This document shows, one piece after another, positions 34,220 through 47,569 of a stretch of DNA of 64,000 nt. A program made the position numbers and the translations under genes. Source of the stretch: Loxodes magnus (Eukaryota; Ciliophora; Karyorelictea; Loxodida; Loxodidae); the NCBI GenBank assembly GCA_946699065.1, contig CAMPDV010000451.1:223700-287699 (forward strand), given 5' to 3'. Under the pieces are notes generated by a model. That model was given only the letters and a program-made list of their open reading frames with translations. It was not told where the DNA came from and ran no database searches. Positions within the stretch are counted from its first letter, which is position 1. Every line of letters begins with the position of its first letter.

Positions 34220-35316
34220 ACTAAAAAAGATCTTAAAATAAATAAAAATAAAGGATATCAAAATTTATATAAGTTACTATATAAAACTAAATCTAAAAAA
34301 TAAATACTTATTATATATCTTTCTTAATCAATTATTAAGCAAGCAATTCTTTCATTAACTAAATAAATTTTATATATGAAAGGCTTAAAAAAATAAATTT
34401 AAGAATAGTAGCTTTGGAGTTAATAGCTCTTTTCTATTTTCATAAGCTAAATAAAAATAAAAAGGCTTAAATAGTTATTTTTACTTATTTTTTAATATTT
34501 TGCTGTTAATTAAATTTTATTATTGCTAAGTATAAAGTGATGCTATAATTTTATTAACTGTAATTAATATAGCAATCCAATTATTTCTACTTTCTGCTTT
34601 GAAGCTTATTTTGGAAGTTATAAGCTAAATAAAGACTATAAAATTAAAAAATAAGCTAAATATAAAAATAGCTTAGATGATGATATAACTAATAGAAGTA
34701 TAACCATTTGTAGCTATAAACTAAAGATACTTATATGAAGAACCTTATTTGATTGTATTATAAATAATAAATACAAGCAATTAATTCTATATTTTAGAAC
34801 TTAGTCTGGTATAGTAATGCTTAGATTAAGTAAAAGAGTAAAGTAGCTAAATTTATTAAATTTTTGCATGGTAACATGATATTAGAACAAATGCTTAGTA
34901 ATTAGATTTAGTGAATTTGAAGTTTTAAGAAATGTAATTAGAGAGATAAAGCTTTATGTAAAAATAGCCTAATAATAATAATTAGTTAGCAGTTAATAGA
35001 GATATTAAGTTTATCTTAATTACTTAAAATAAAATTTTTAAGCAGAAGATAGTAATAAAGTTATTAGATAAAAGAGCTTATAAGAGAGAAACATTTTGGT
35101 TATATATCTACTAAGTTAATTACACATTTTAAAATAAAGGCTTTTTCTTCGTTGAATATATAAACCTACTATATTATAGATTAAAGAAAAGCTCCAGTAT
35201 TTTAAAATTTCTAGAAAGTTTACTAAAGAAAAGAAAGAAATATCAAAAGAAAGAAAAAATGATTCATGCTTTTAAAAAATAAAATTTAAGGAAATATACA
35301 TTTAATTAAGCGTAGA

Positions 35317-35433
35317 TCATTTAAAGAGATAATCACCTAACTAGGCTAAGCAAAATCCTAATAAGAACAAGAAAACAGTTACTAAAACTTTCTATCCTTT
35401 CTTATTTTCACTCTTGTCTTCTTGATTCTTCAT
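35317..35433 (-). CDS. 38-residue membrane peptide, right-arm copy
   Basis: Mirror of 21,824-21,940 with intact frame of 117 bases. The only visible protein change is V to A in the FCL(V/A)QLG part. It stays intact although the overlapping upstream SPI gene is frameshifted. Confidence 0.5.
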
Positions 35434-36004
35434 TTTAATAATTTTTATTATTTTTTCTTTTCTCCTTCTCTTACAGTTAATTTTCTAGCAACTTTCATAG
35501 TCATCTTGGGAATAATTTTCTGAACAAATTGAGGAAAAATGAAACAAAGATTGAGAATGTAGTAAGATTTTTTATTAACTAAGGTAGTTTAGGCTAATTA
35601 ATTTTCTATATTAGATGCATATGATATTTCTCTTATTTTTCTTAGTTTAAACTTTAATTTATTTTAGAATATTCTAGAGTTTTCTTTTCTACTTGGAGAA
35701 TTTCTGTACTTCTACAATAAAACAGATTTCTTATGCTCTATTTCCTCGTTAGATATAATACTGCTAGCACTTATAGGACTAATAGGACTAATTGGACTAC
35801 TTTCATTGTTTGATTTAAAAAAGTTACCAGAACTAGTATTTTCTAGCTCTATTAAGGGAGAAAAAGATATTTGTTTGATACCTTTTATTCGAAAGTAGGG
35901 CTAGGAGATTCGTTTTACTCTAAGGGAAGTAATCCACCTGAATTTATATAGGGACTTTTTTGTTCTTCAATTGACTGAAGTGAGGAGTTATTAATAGACA
36001 GCAT
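35430..36004 (-). pseudogene. Right-arm SPI-repeat gene, frameshifted
   Basis: Mirror of 21,243-21,827, 575 bases against 585. Nine bases are one lost SPI repeat unit; the tenth is a deletion in an A run (GAATAAAAGG against GAATAAAAAGG) near 35,885, which throws the frame off before the repeat. The downstream core remains similar at DNA level. Probably inactive unless the left copy or another locus supplies function. Confidence 0.6.
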
Positions 36005-37315
36005 TTATAATTATAACTAAATATAATTTAAATAAATCCTTTAGAACTTTAATGTTTAATAATCCAATAAACTTAAACTTAATAAGCTTTGCTATCTAAG
36101 TAGAAGCTTACCTTTATGATGAGTCTAAAGCCTTTTATTTTCCTAAGTTTAATATTAAACACTTTAGTTAGATTTTATGAAGATATTGGATAGTGAAAAT
36201 TGATATTGTTGAGAGTATTTCTATTAAAAGGTTTGAATAGAAGGAAGTTTTTAGTATAATTAGCTTAGATTCCTTAGCTTAAAATAGTGTAAGTTGATAA
36301 TTAATTTAATCTACTTGATAACTAAATATAAGGGCTAGAGTATCATTACATTAGCTTATTTATAGTTCTATATTCCTATATTATTGAAATATATAAGGTA
36401 GTTCAATAGCTAGATTAAAGAGAAACAACTATATCTATTAGGCCTCTTTGATAATGAAGAAGGTATAATATAGAATGGCTTATACCAAATGTTTAAAAAG
36501 TAAAAGCCTTTAGTTTATTAAATTGATATGTTTGGCAAGGCTTTCTAAAATATATGTATTTAGCTTTCTAAAAATTAGTTACAATTATAAAAATAATACA
36601 ACAAACAAGCAACTTAAAATTTACTTTTCTCATTAAAACTGAGGTTTATAATTATCAGGCACTAGGATATAAATAGCTAAAAGGATTATCATATACTATC
36701 ACTAAAACTTTCTTTAAATATGTATTTTAATGAGACTATAGAAATAGCTTTTATTAAATCCTGCAAAGAATATTATAGTTCTTATATTTACTTTAGTATA
36801 AGTCTATAATCTAAAACTAACTACCATCATAAGAGAAAAATACTTCATAAAGCCTATTTTTATGAAGAGTAAACATTTTAAAATAAACTAGCTTGTTAAG
36901 TATTTTTAGAAAGGCATTTAAAGACTTTATAAAATATAGTAATAGAGGATTAAATAAATCCTATAAAGCTAGTTTAGTAATTATACTTAATCTCATAACA
37001 CTAAATATAGTAATAGTATCAGAACCATAAATTATATACAATTATACCAAATATACTGTCTAAAGTAAAACTACTTAAATAAATTACATTTCTATCTCCT
37101 TAAGTAATTTGACCTTTCTGTCAAGAAAAACATAGACAATTATATAAGATGCTGACTTAGGTAAGTCTAAATATTAGGATATAGTTAGTTTTCAGATTTA
37201 TTAAGCTTAGTAGTATACAGAGATAAAATTAAAATTTGAGTGTGTAATATATAAAAAGTCTTTTAATTTAAGTAAATTTTATCATTTTTAATAAGTAGCT
37301 TAACTAAATAATAAA

Positions 37316-37399
37316 CCGGCAATAGCTCAGCTGGAAGAGCATGAGACTGTATAATTAGTGGAAATCTCAGGGTCCTCGGTTAAATCCCGAGTTGCCGGA
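37316..37399 (+). tRNA. tRNA-Tyr(GTA), right arm, position 37 changed
   Basis: Mirror partner of 19,848-19,931. The anticodon loop reads CTGTATAATTAG where the partner has CTGTAGAATTAG, so the base 3' of the anticodon is T instead of the usual purine. This is either a decaying gene or an altered intron boundary. The rest of the cloverleaf is intact. Confidence 0.88.
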
Positions 37400-38460
37400 T
37401 TTTTATATTTAAATAAATAAAAATAAAATAATAGAAACTAAAGTTTAATTAACTAAGCATTTAAAATAACTCTATTTATATTAATAAAGCATTTACTTTA
37501 AATTAGATAAGCTTAGATAAACAAGGTTTATTAAATACAATATTAAAGTGATTTAAAAATATGATTACGCTTATAACTTAAATTTAAAAACTTATTAGTA
37601 TACTTTCTTAGAAATATCTAAAAATTATTTATGAAGTGCTTCACTTAAAAATAAAGGAAAGTAATTAGAAATTAGAATTTCTACATTATATTAATTAAAG
37701 CTCTGTAAGCAATTATCACAAATAGAAGAAATAGTTGTTTAATAAAATTAACTAGGAGTTCTTATATTAAATAGCCTAATTTCTTGATTAGGTACAACTT
37801 AATTAGAATATTTCATGTATTTATTGATTAAAGAATTAGTCATTACTTAACTTACAAAAATAATTTAATTTCAAATATTTCTAAAAGAAAGGAATTCTAA
37901 ATATGATCCAAAAAAAATCTAAGAAATATGAGATAATTTGTTAATATAAGCACTAGATTACGGTATTCCTATATTTTGTAAATTATTATAAAATTTTCTA
38001 GTGTAAGCAATACTTAAAGTTAAACTAAATGAATACTGTTTTTTTATTATAAATTTTAATACTTCAATAGGAGAATAAAAATAATTATTAACTTCAAAAA
38101 TTTATTTTATTAATAGTTTTCATGCTTAATTAGTTAAGGCTTTCAAATACATAATTTAATTATTAATTTACATGAAACATTGAAGAGAAAGATAGTAACT
38201 TTAAAGATATCTATTTCTATATCTAAGATATAAATATACTTATATATTCTAAATTTTATTATTGAAAGATAATAGATACACATATAGCACACTTTTATTT
38301 ACCTTTATACTATTAACCTTATTTCTAAATGTCTACTTAAATCCTTATTCTTAGCTTTAGTTAGAGTATTCTCTCACTAGATTTATTAGCATTCTACATA
38401 GTGAGAGAAATAACAAATTGTTATAAGAGTTAGTCGTTTAGGAATCGAAGCAGAGAAAGT

Positions 38461-40117
38461 ATGAATCAGGAGTATAAGAGGTATTAGTTAGGAATTAGTG
38501 ATGATACATTGCAGAATGTAACTTGACGAGATAATTCAGGCTTAGTAATTTATATTACTTAATAAAGTATTTTGTCTTTTTGGATATCAAAAGAAGGAAG
38601 TAAAAGGAAAATAGTTCTAATAGTTGTAGGTAATAAAAATATAAAAACCTATTAAACTACATAATTTTTATTAATCCTGAGTAAACTAAAGAAGCTGAGT
38701 CAGTTTCAATCTTGCTACAGTATTATGAATGGAGAAGATTAGGAATTTTATAGAGTAATTAATTAAATTCTATTCTAAAAAAACTTTTCGCAGATGCTAA
38801 AGTTGAAATAAATTGAGATACTTTCTTAACAAATAAATAAAGGAAAATAGCGCTTATTTTGGATATACTAAAAACCTAAGGTTTAAGAATTTTCATATTC
38901 TATGCTGATGATGTTTTTCGCAAAAAGCTGATTGAAATGGGTACTGATTTGTCAATAGACATTCGAAATTACTAATGAATATTTGGATAAAATTAATTCC
39001 TAGAAAAAACATAAATTAGGTAATAATAAAATTTAGAAATAACCTGATGGAATATTTATAATTCTCTAGGGTTCCTTAAATCTGTCGAGTGCCTATAACT
39101 AGATTATTTAGTTAAAAAACTTGATTAAATATTAGCATTCTAAAAGTAAAATTATTAAAGTAAAGAAGTCTCAAGTTTCGTGTAGAAAGAAATTAAAGAT
39201 AAGTATAATTTTATAATTTATAACCTTTTAGAAAGCTAACTAAGAAATATAGACAAAACAGATCTAGAAAGTAGATCAATAGTGTTCACATAGCAAGTTA
39301 TATTTCTTGGTGGTTCGTAAAATGGTAATTTAGCATTTTCCTAAGTAGGGGTCATTCAAGCAGCTGAATTTGGAATTATGGAAATTAATGAAAGATATTA
39401 TATTTTGCAGAGCTTTAATTAATAGTAAATGGGTATGGATTAGGAGCTACAAAGTGGAATTTTTATTATATTGAGTAAAAATATTAAGAATAGAAAGACT
39501 ATCTAGGGTTGGAATGCTAGCTCCTTATATACTTCGTGAATGACGTAAAATTTGTTTTTTTATCTGTATTAACAGAATATTTTTATACCAATAGTAAGAG
39601 TAGTGAACAAACACTGCACTATCTAAATAGATTGAAAGAAAGGCAAAAATTAAGTTTAAACATCTTAATGTAAATGTTAACTAAGCAATTATTAAACCTA
39701 ATAATAGATATAAACCAAAAATTAGCTAAAAAACTAAAATTAAACTTAAAAAAGACAAGAAATTTAAAGTATTAACTTAAGCATGCAATTCTAAATAATT
39801 CTCTTATTATTTCAATAGAAATAAACTTTGATACTTTAACATTACAATATAATAATTTTAAAGTAATAAAAAAGTATGTATTAGATATGAAAATATCTAA
39901 TTAAATTATAATTATAGAAATGTTTAATTAATTTAATTATATAAACATTAAATTTTTAAGTTCCTTATAATTCAAGTATCTCCAACCTACCTGGCTAAGT
40001 TATTAAAATTGGTAGCTAACTGTAAGAAGGGATAATATTATCTTAGTAAATTAAATTTCTCAACAAATTTCTAATAAATAATTTATATAATTAACTTCTA
40101 AACCAATTCTAAAATGA
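38461..40117 (+). CDS. Right-arm copy of the ANF-like receptor gene
   Basis: Mirror of 17,121-18,788; the final TGA is at 40,115-40,117. A patch near 38,770-38,800 differs at many bases but keeps length, changing NPTIEKLQANAK to NSILKKLFADAK. A second patch near 39,030-39,060 also differs without an indel. Retained frame with clustered change suggests a coding gene under some constraint, or patchy conversion from a third gene. Confidence 0.45.
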
Positions 40118-41394
40118 CTGAGAAAGTAAAAATAAAAGGAATTTAATCTGAATTATTAAATATAGATTTTTGGAATTATCAATGAATGGAGATCCTCTGC
40201 AACTCTAATTTTAAAGGAAATTATGTCTTATTTTTCAAAGCCATAAGTTAATGAAAATTTTACGATTTAATATTTTTCGTATTAATATAGCAGCCAAAAT
40301 AATTGGTATAACTATAAATATAAGAAAAATTATTTTACAAGTAATCTCTTAATAATCAACATAAAATAAGAGTTACTAGTACAAATGCAATGAAACTAGA
40401 AGACATTTTAAGCATCTTCCTAGTTATTATAAACTAACATATAAAGGAAATAAACTTTAAACTACTAAAATCTATCCAATTGTAGAAAAAAAAGTTAAAT
40501 TAATGAGTAAAAGATATCAAAACTAGATAGTGAGATCAAATAATATAAATAAAATATTACACTAAGACATAAATAATATGAATATTCGTGGATATGAAAG
40601 ATACAAATTTTACTTCTCAAACGAATATAAAAATAAATATAGATAAATAAATTAAAAAGACAAAAAGAGATGAAAATAAATAGCGTTTAGAGTTTTTGGC
40701 ATAAATGTAAATTTAGTAATCAGGAATAGATAAAGTAATCTTTAAATAGTCAACAACTAAAGTATAAGAATTAAAGAATCAATAATAGTAAAGAAACTAA
40801 TAATAATTTAATAAAATCCTAATCAATAACTTAGTAATACGAAAAGAAACTCCTTAGTACAATTTCCTATAAAAAATATATATAAAAGAGCAAGAAAAAG
40901 TTTTAAATAATACTTAATTAAAGCAGGATAAAAAACTTAGAAGATATAAAAGATCAAAAAAATTATCTTTCTTTTTATTAGAGATAATTATTACAAAAAT
41001 GAAACCTTAAGAAATAGCAAGAAAATAAAGAAATAGAAAAATGGAAATAACTTAATAATTTTAGTAAGTGATAAACAACAAAGAAGAATTAGAAGAATAA
41101 TAATAAACTAAAAACATTTACTTTTATTAATTAAATAAAAAAGCATAAAATAATATTGAAGCAATATTGCTCAAAAAGAATATTTAATAGATTTTTTAAG
41201 AATCAATTATATCCCTTTAAAAATATAATAATAAAATGACATAAAATAGCACTAGAAGAAATAATAGAATTATAAAAATAATCAAATTCTCAAGAAAAAT
41301 AAATAAAATAGCAATATTAAATTGAAGAATATTTAAAGATATTAATAAATTAACATAATAATAATTAGTTAACGTGATTCCATCTATTTTAGGC

Positions 41395-42413
41395 TCATAA
41401 CGAATTAAAAAATAAATTTTTAATAAAAGCATTAACTCCAAAGTTGCTTGGATCATGTCCATCATAAATCTTGACGATTTTTACTTTTTTCTTTCTAATA
41501 GTTTCCGAAAGGTCGATTTCCATTCATTTCTTATTGAACTCATTAACTGTATTTTAGATATATGGAGCTTCTTCGTTTAGTTGGAGTATTTTTTCATGTA
41601 ATTAATAAATTTTAACTAAAACAGTTTTTGGGACCGGAAACTCCTTTCCGATTGTACGACCTGAGGATCTCTTTTAAGGAATAACAGGGATACCCTATTG
41701 TGTTCTAGATATAGTTGCTAGGGAGCTCCATCGCTATGAGCAGCCAGGCTTCAAGCGCCTACCCTACTAAGAGCGGATAATCTCAAATACAGCATTTCCT
41801 TCAGAAAATTACTCTGGCCAGGACTTTCTCAGCGAGAGGAAAGGAACTTGTTCCTAACCATAAAAGAAGAAAGTGTAGCCAAGAAGGCCAATATCACTCA
41901 CACCATTTTTTCAATTATTATTTTTTCCTTTAAATTTTACCTTCTTAGCTGCAATAAAGTAGGAATATATTTTCCCACTATTTTTCTATGATTCGCTTTT
42001 CTTTTAGTCTAAATTGGAAACAATTTCGCACTTTATGTCCTGGCCTCTTGGAATATTTACATCAAATTATTTTCCGATAATGAATATAATTTATCGTAGT
42101 TTGTTGTTCCAAATTCATCAAGATAATTCATCGATATATTTTAGAGTAATATGCTTTCAGTCAACTCTGCGAATTAGTAGAATTTTGTTTCTAATAATTC
42201 GATTCTAAATTTCTCTGTCTATTTATTTTCAGTTTTTTATACATTTGCATTAATCATCTGGTATTCAATTTTTCTTTCGAACTCTTATATTTATCTTAAA
42301 AGTTTAAAAGTTTCTTATGTTTAATTTTTAGGTCTTAAAATATAGTTTACTGATCATAGTTTGGCTAAGATGAATCCTTTTAAGAAGATACTTTTTTCAA
42401 ATAAATGTTCCAT
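41395..42413 (-). CDS. Right-arm copy of the two-frame ORF
   Basis: Mirror of 14,822-15,840 and of the same length (1,019 bases), with the same frame change near the AAGAAGG site. Keeping the length and frame change in both copies means the shift predates, or was tolerated after, the duplication. The GC-rich part is at about 41,620-41,900. Confidence 0.4.
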
Positions 42414-45400
42414 TTTATAAATTATAAAGCAAATAAAAGAAAAGAAAAGAAAGATGAACACAATAAATAGATTATAATGAAAATTAGAGTAAGAAATCTA
42501 AATTCTAAAATTAGTTAAGAAATAGAAAAGAATAATATGAAATACTAATTACTAATATAAGATAATCTATAACATGTGCTTATTAAAATTAATTAATTAA
42601 GTGTTTAAAGTAAAAAAACAGAAGAAAACAAATAAAGAGGGAAAGTATAATAAGAATAAATTATTGAAAATTAATAAAAATATTTAAAATAGTTGGAAGA
42701 TAAAGAGGTAGATATCAAATTTATTATTAAAGAATATGCAAACAGAAATCTTGAAATTAATAGAGAAATTAGTTAGTAGAAGATTAGATAAGTTTAATTA
42801 TTTAGCTTCAAAGAAAATTATAATAGGAAAAAACTATTTTGAATTAAAGCAACTCACTTTACTATTTTCAAAAATAAGAAATAATTTATTAAGCAAAAAT
42901 AAATATAATTACTTAAATTGATAAATATATTATTAAAAACAATTTATTTCTTCACTAATTAAAAGAAGTTAAAATAATATCTAAAGAAAATAACCAAAAG
43001 AATAGAGAATATAAGCAAAATTTGGAGAAAAGTGCTAATAAAATTGATATAAGCATAAAAAAAACTAAAAAGCTATAAAAAATATTTAAATACAAGATTT
43101 AAATAAGAAAAAAAACTAAAACTAAACAAAATTAATATCATGGTAATTCATTAAATCTAACACATATATAAAGATATGCCTAAAATAACATATAAGCAAA
43201 AAATTAAAATAATAATAAAGATGATAAAAAATCACTATTAGTAAATAATTAAAAATATTTGTCTAACATAGCAATTAAATAAATAATAATCTATTTATTT
43301 AAACATAGACTAATAAATATAAAAAAGAGTACCTAGAATAAAAGGTTAGTATAAATGAAAAAAAATGTATTAAGCAAAAATAATATTTATTAAAATTAAA
43401 TTAAATTCTTTAAAAACTAAATTGGAATTATGCCAAGAAGATTAAAAGATGGTTCAAGTTTACTTAAAAAAATATCTCTGAAAGCAAGCAAATTCGTCGG
43501 CAAATAAAACGTAAATTAATACTAAGAGAATCAGAAAAAATTATAAAATCCAAACAGGCATAATTTAATTAAATACAAATAGTATAAATAAATATATCAG
43601 AACTTTAATTAACAAAAAGATTTTCATTAATTATTACAAGAATTGAAAAACTAAAAGGAAAGAAAATTAGATCATAGTAATTAGAAGAATAGCAAAAATT
43701 TACTTAATTGGATCTACAAATATACATTGAGGATATTTTAATAAAAATAAGTAATAAAATATCTAATATTAGAAAGCAATCTGAATATATTATTGCTTCA
43801 AGAAACTAAAACAACTAAAATATATGCAATATTAAATAAAAAATTCAAATAATATTTTTATAAGGAACAGAAAAAATAAAAGACTAATTTGCTTTTTTTA
43901 AATTAAAACAAGTTGAAGAAATCCAAATAGAACAAAATTTAAATATAATATAAGCATTCATAATAAATGTATTAATCATAATAAATATCTATATGCCAAC
44001 CAGTAATTACTCAAAGAAACTAATATATAATTGCTATTAAGAACTAGGATTATAGCTAATTAACTTAAGAATGGTAAGATAGTTATATGAAGAGATTTTA
44101 ATGCTCATTTAAATAAATAATAAGATATAAAATACGTAGATAAACTACTATAACATTTCGTGAGAATTTTTGAATTAATAGATATAAATGAAGAAAAAAA
44201 ACTTGTATGGTTAAGTTAACATAACAAGATAAATAATGATTATATAATCATTAATTTAAAAAAGAACAGCATAAAAGGTTCAGATTTTAAGTATAAGGAA
44301 AAATAGGAATAGCAATAGATCATTTTTTATTTATTACATAAATAAATTAAATAATAAATTATCTAATTAAATGAAAATTAAAAAATATTTAAAATAAGAT
44401 ATTTGAAAGTAAGCCTATAAAGAATAATATAGAGGAACATATGAATTCTTTAATTGATTAATAGATGAACAAATTTAGTGAATAATAAGATTTAATTGTA
44501 AATCTAATTCATATATCTACATTCAACATAGTGGAAATTAAAAATAAGCAAAAAGTTGACCAATCTTAAAAGCAATACTAATAGATGCTGAGAAAAAATA
44601 AAGCTAGAATTTATACATATAAGGAATAAATTATTTTAATATAAATAATGATTATATGTTAAAAATTAAAAAGAAATAATTAAAAGAAAAAAATATAGTA
44701 AAATGATAAAAGAAAAATAACAAAAAAATAAAAATAATCTATAATATTTCTAAATGGTAACAATCAAGAAATGGCATATTAAGGCAAACATATTTTGAGC
44801 CCAAAAAAAGGAACATAAATGAACCTAACTAAATTTAATCAGAAAAATTCATTCAAAATTGGAAAAAAATACATTTAATAAACAATAAAGCCTGATTCAA
44901 AACTAAATAAAAATTTGATAAAGAAATTGATAAAATATATGGAATTAACATTAAAGAAAGATTAAAAAAATAAAAAATGAGAAAATTTATTGTTTTAATA
45001 AGCTTGAAATAAATAAGATTTTACCTAACAATAAAGACAAAGGATTTATTTCATCTTTCAATGAACTAATAAAAATACATCTCACGAGCTATGTTAAATA
45101 CTAATTAAATTTTTATTAACATTGCTAGAAGTAATAAAAATTATCTAAAAAGATAAATAAAATTAAAATAATAATGATACTCATAAAAGAAAAACATAAA
45201 ACTGAAAAATTATCGACACATTGCACTCATAGATGTAATTAAAAAACTTTTTGATAAATTAAAAACTAACCAAATATATCAAAAAATATAAAAGAAAGGT
45301 TATTAAATAAGGATTAAAAAGGATTTATAAAAAGATGTAATGCTAATAATATGCATACTAAAAGATATAATAGAAAACTATAGAATGAAAAGAAAAATGA

Positions 45401-46877
45401 GGAAAAGGAAATTTGATACCCACGCTAATTGATGCTGAAAAATATTGGATACAATAAATCGTGAATTTTTATTTGACCAAATAAAAAGATAAAACTTTTC
45501 ATAAAATATAATAAGAATATAATTAATACAATAAAAGATACATACTAAAAAGTAAAAATATAATTTATCTGGATGGAGAAATAACAAAAAAAATTAAATA
45601 AGTAAAAAGAGTTTACAAGACAGCTCAAATGGATCATTATTAGCAAAATATACTATGATTTAGTATTAAGATATTACGAAAATTATGAAATCTAGGCCAT
45701 AAAATCCAAAAAACTATTATGCAAAAACTTGCTCGAAGTAATGACTTAATATTAATAGCGAAAAACCAGAAAATGTAAATTTTATTAAACAAAGCTGAGA
45801 AATTTTAAAATTAATAAGACTTAAAATTAAAACTGAAAATTCGAATTTGTATAAATACTCAAGAATAAGAACATTATGAACGAAAAAAAAGAAATTGAAC
45901 TTTTTCTTTTAGGAAATAAAATTTAATAAAAATAATAAACTAAATACATAGGATATCAAATAATTTAATTCAATCAAGAAAAGATTCAGGTTGAGTAGCT
46001 CTTTAAGAAAAGTTAATAATCTGTATTTGAATTATAATAATTAATCTTTAAAAGTAATAAATAAACATAGTACAATAAATTTAAGAACTTATTCAGATTA
46101 TTAATAAAGCCAAAATTAGAATACTACTTGGAGTGAATCCTATATAGTATTTAAGTGAGAATAAAAAATGAATGAAATAAAATTTAAATAGAGCAAAGAT
46201 AGATAATAAGAAATAACTTAAAAATTACACAACCATCATTTAAAGAATTATAATTTATAGATTTTAGCTGAAATTAGTTGGAAGACATAACAGCATTAAG
46301 ATTTTAAAATTCTACAAGAAGTAACAAAATAATTCAAAAATGGTCAAGAAAAAGAAAAAAAGTAAGCAAGATACAAAATTCTAGTAATTATTAAAATAGA
46401 CTTAAAATAGAACTCTAAATATAAAAAGCATAAAATATTTAAAAATACTATGAAATAAGCAATTAATAAATTAAAAATTTTAATATAACAAATTATACTA
46501 AAGAAATCTAAAAAATACAAGCATATTTTTTCAAGAAATCAGAATATCTGATATGAAAAGGCAAAAATAATATATAAATAGTATAAAAATGAGATTTAAT
46601 TAAAAAAATACATATAACAAAAAAAAGAATTAATAAAGAATTAAAATTAATTTAAGAATTAAAATTTAATTAATATTTTTTTAAGAAGACCTCTCAAAAA
46701 GACATTTTGATTAAGACAAAATATTCTGTATAAGTAAACAATAAGAAAAAATTGAATATTTTTCTGATAAATCTGAAAAGAAAAAAAATCTAAAATAAAA
46801 AATGAAATGAATAAAGCATAAAAATAAACTAGACAGAAAGGCTAGAATATAATAAATTATTAGATATAAATAAATAG
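42414..46877 (+). mobile_element. Degenerate APE-type non-LTR retrotransposon (right arm)
   Basis: Plus-strand pieces match a LINE ORF2. LLLQETK at about 43,790 is the APE endonuclease Gln-Glu motif, NIYMP at about 43,985 and WRDFNAHL at about 44,088 are later APE motifs. NYRHIALIDV at 45,208 is the RT fingers motif, a D..NW..LDTIN block at about 45,420 and a QGS-like block at about 45,625 follow, and SNDLILIAK at about 45,737 sits where YADD is expected. The catalytic Asp pair is therefore reduced to S-N-D, and the motifs lie in different frames. The element is dead. No poly(A) tail can be told from the AT-rich background. Confidence 0.68.
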
Positions 46878-47160
46878 GGAGGAGCAATCCTCCAACTGGC
46901 ATTGACTTAAGATCTTAACACCAGGAAGTATCTTGGGCCAAGAACCGAACAAGAATCTTAGTAGGGGCCAAGATAAAACTAAGGCTAATAAAGCATCAAG
47001 AACGTTATTGATGAAAGATGTCAGATACTAAGGTCTCTTAGGAAGCATTCCAGTCACGCCCTATAAAAGATGAGACTTACAAAGGATGCTAGCACTTTGT
47101 AAGACTTCAGAAGACAAAAAAATTTATTTAAAAATCTTTATTAAAGAGCTGCGTACCTTT
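46878..47160 (+). other. Right-arm copy of the multi-hairpin segment
   Basis: Mirror of 10,080-10,362. The GCAA tetraloop hairpin is at 46,878-46,893, and the CTTACAAAG/CTTTGTAAG stem and CATCAA/TTGATG stem are retained. Very few differences from the left copy. Confidence 0.5.
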
Positions 47161-47569
47161 GAGGTGCTACACACTCTCTAATTTTATTTATTTACTTACT
47201 TATTTTAATAAATTAAGAAACAAAAAAAAATTAGAAAATATTGATCTTAAACATGTACAAATATAAAGCAAACGTATTAATAAATACTTTACTTTAAGAA
47301 TTATTAAGAGAAAAATAAATTTATTAGTAACATGAGAATGGAGGAGATTTAAAATAACTATCTCTAAAATTAAATTAAAAGAATAAGGAAAAAAATAAAA
47401 AATAAAGACCAAACAATTTCAGAAAAGAAATGAATTCATAAAAATAATTATATTAAGCTGAAATGCGAACACTATATAATTTAATTTAATTATTAATTAT
47501 AGGAATTTAATAATAATATAAAAAAATATTAATTCTTTAAATAGAGTTTAAATTGTTTATCCTTCTAGA

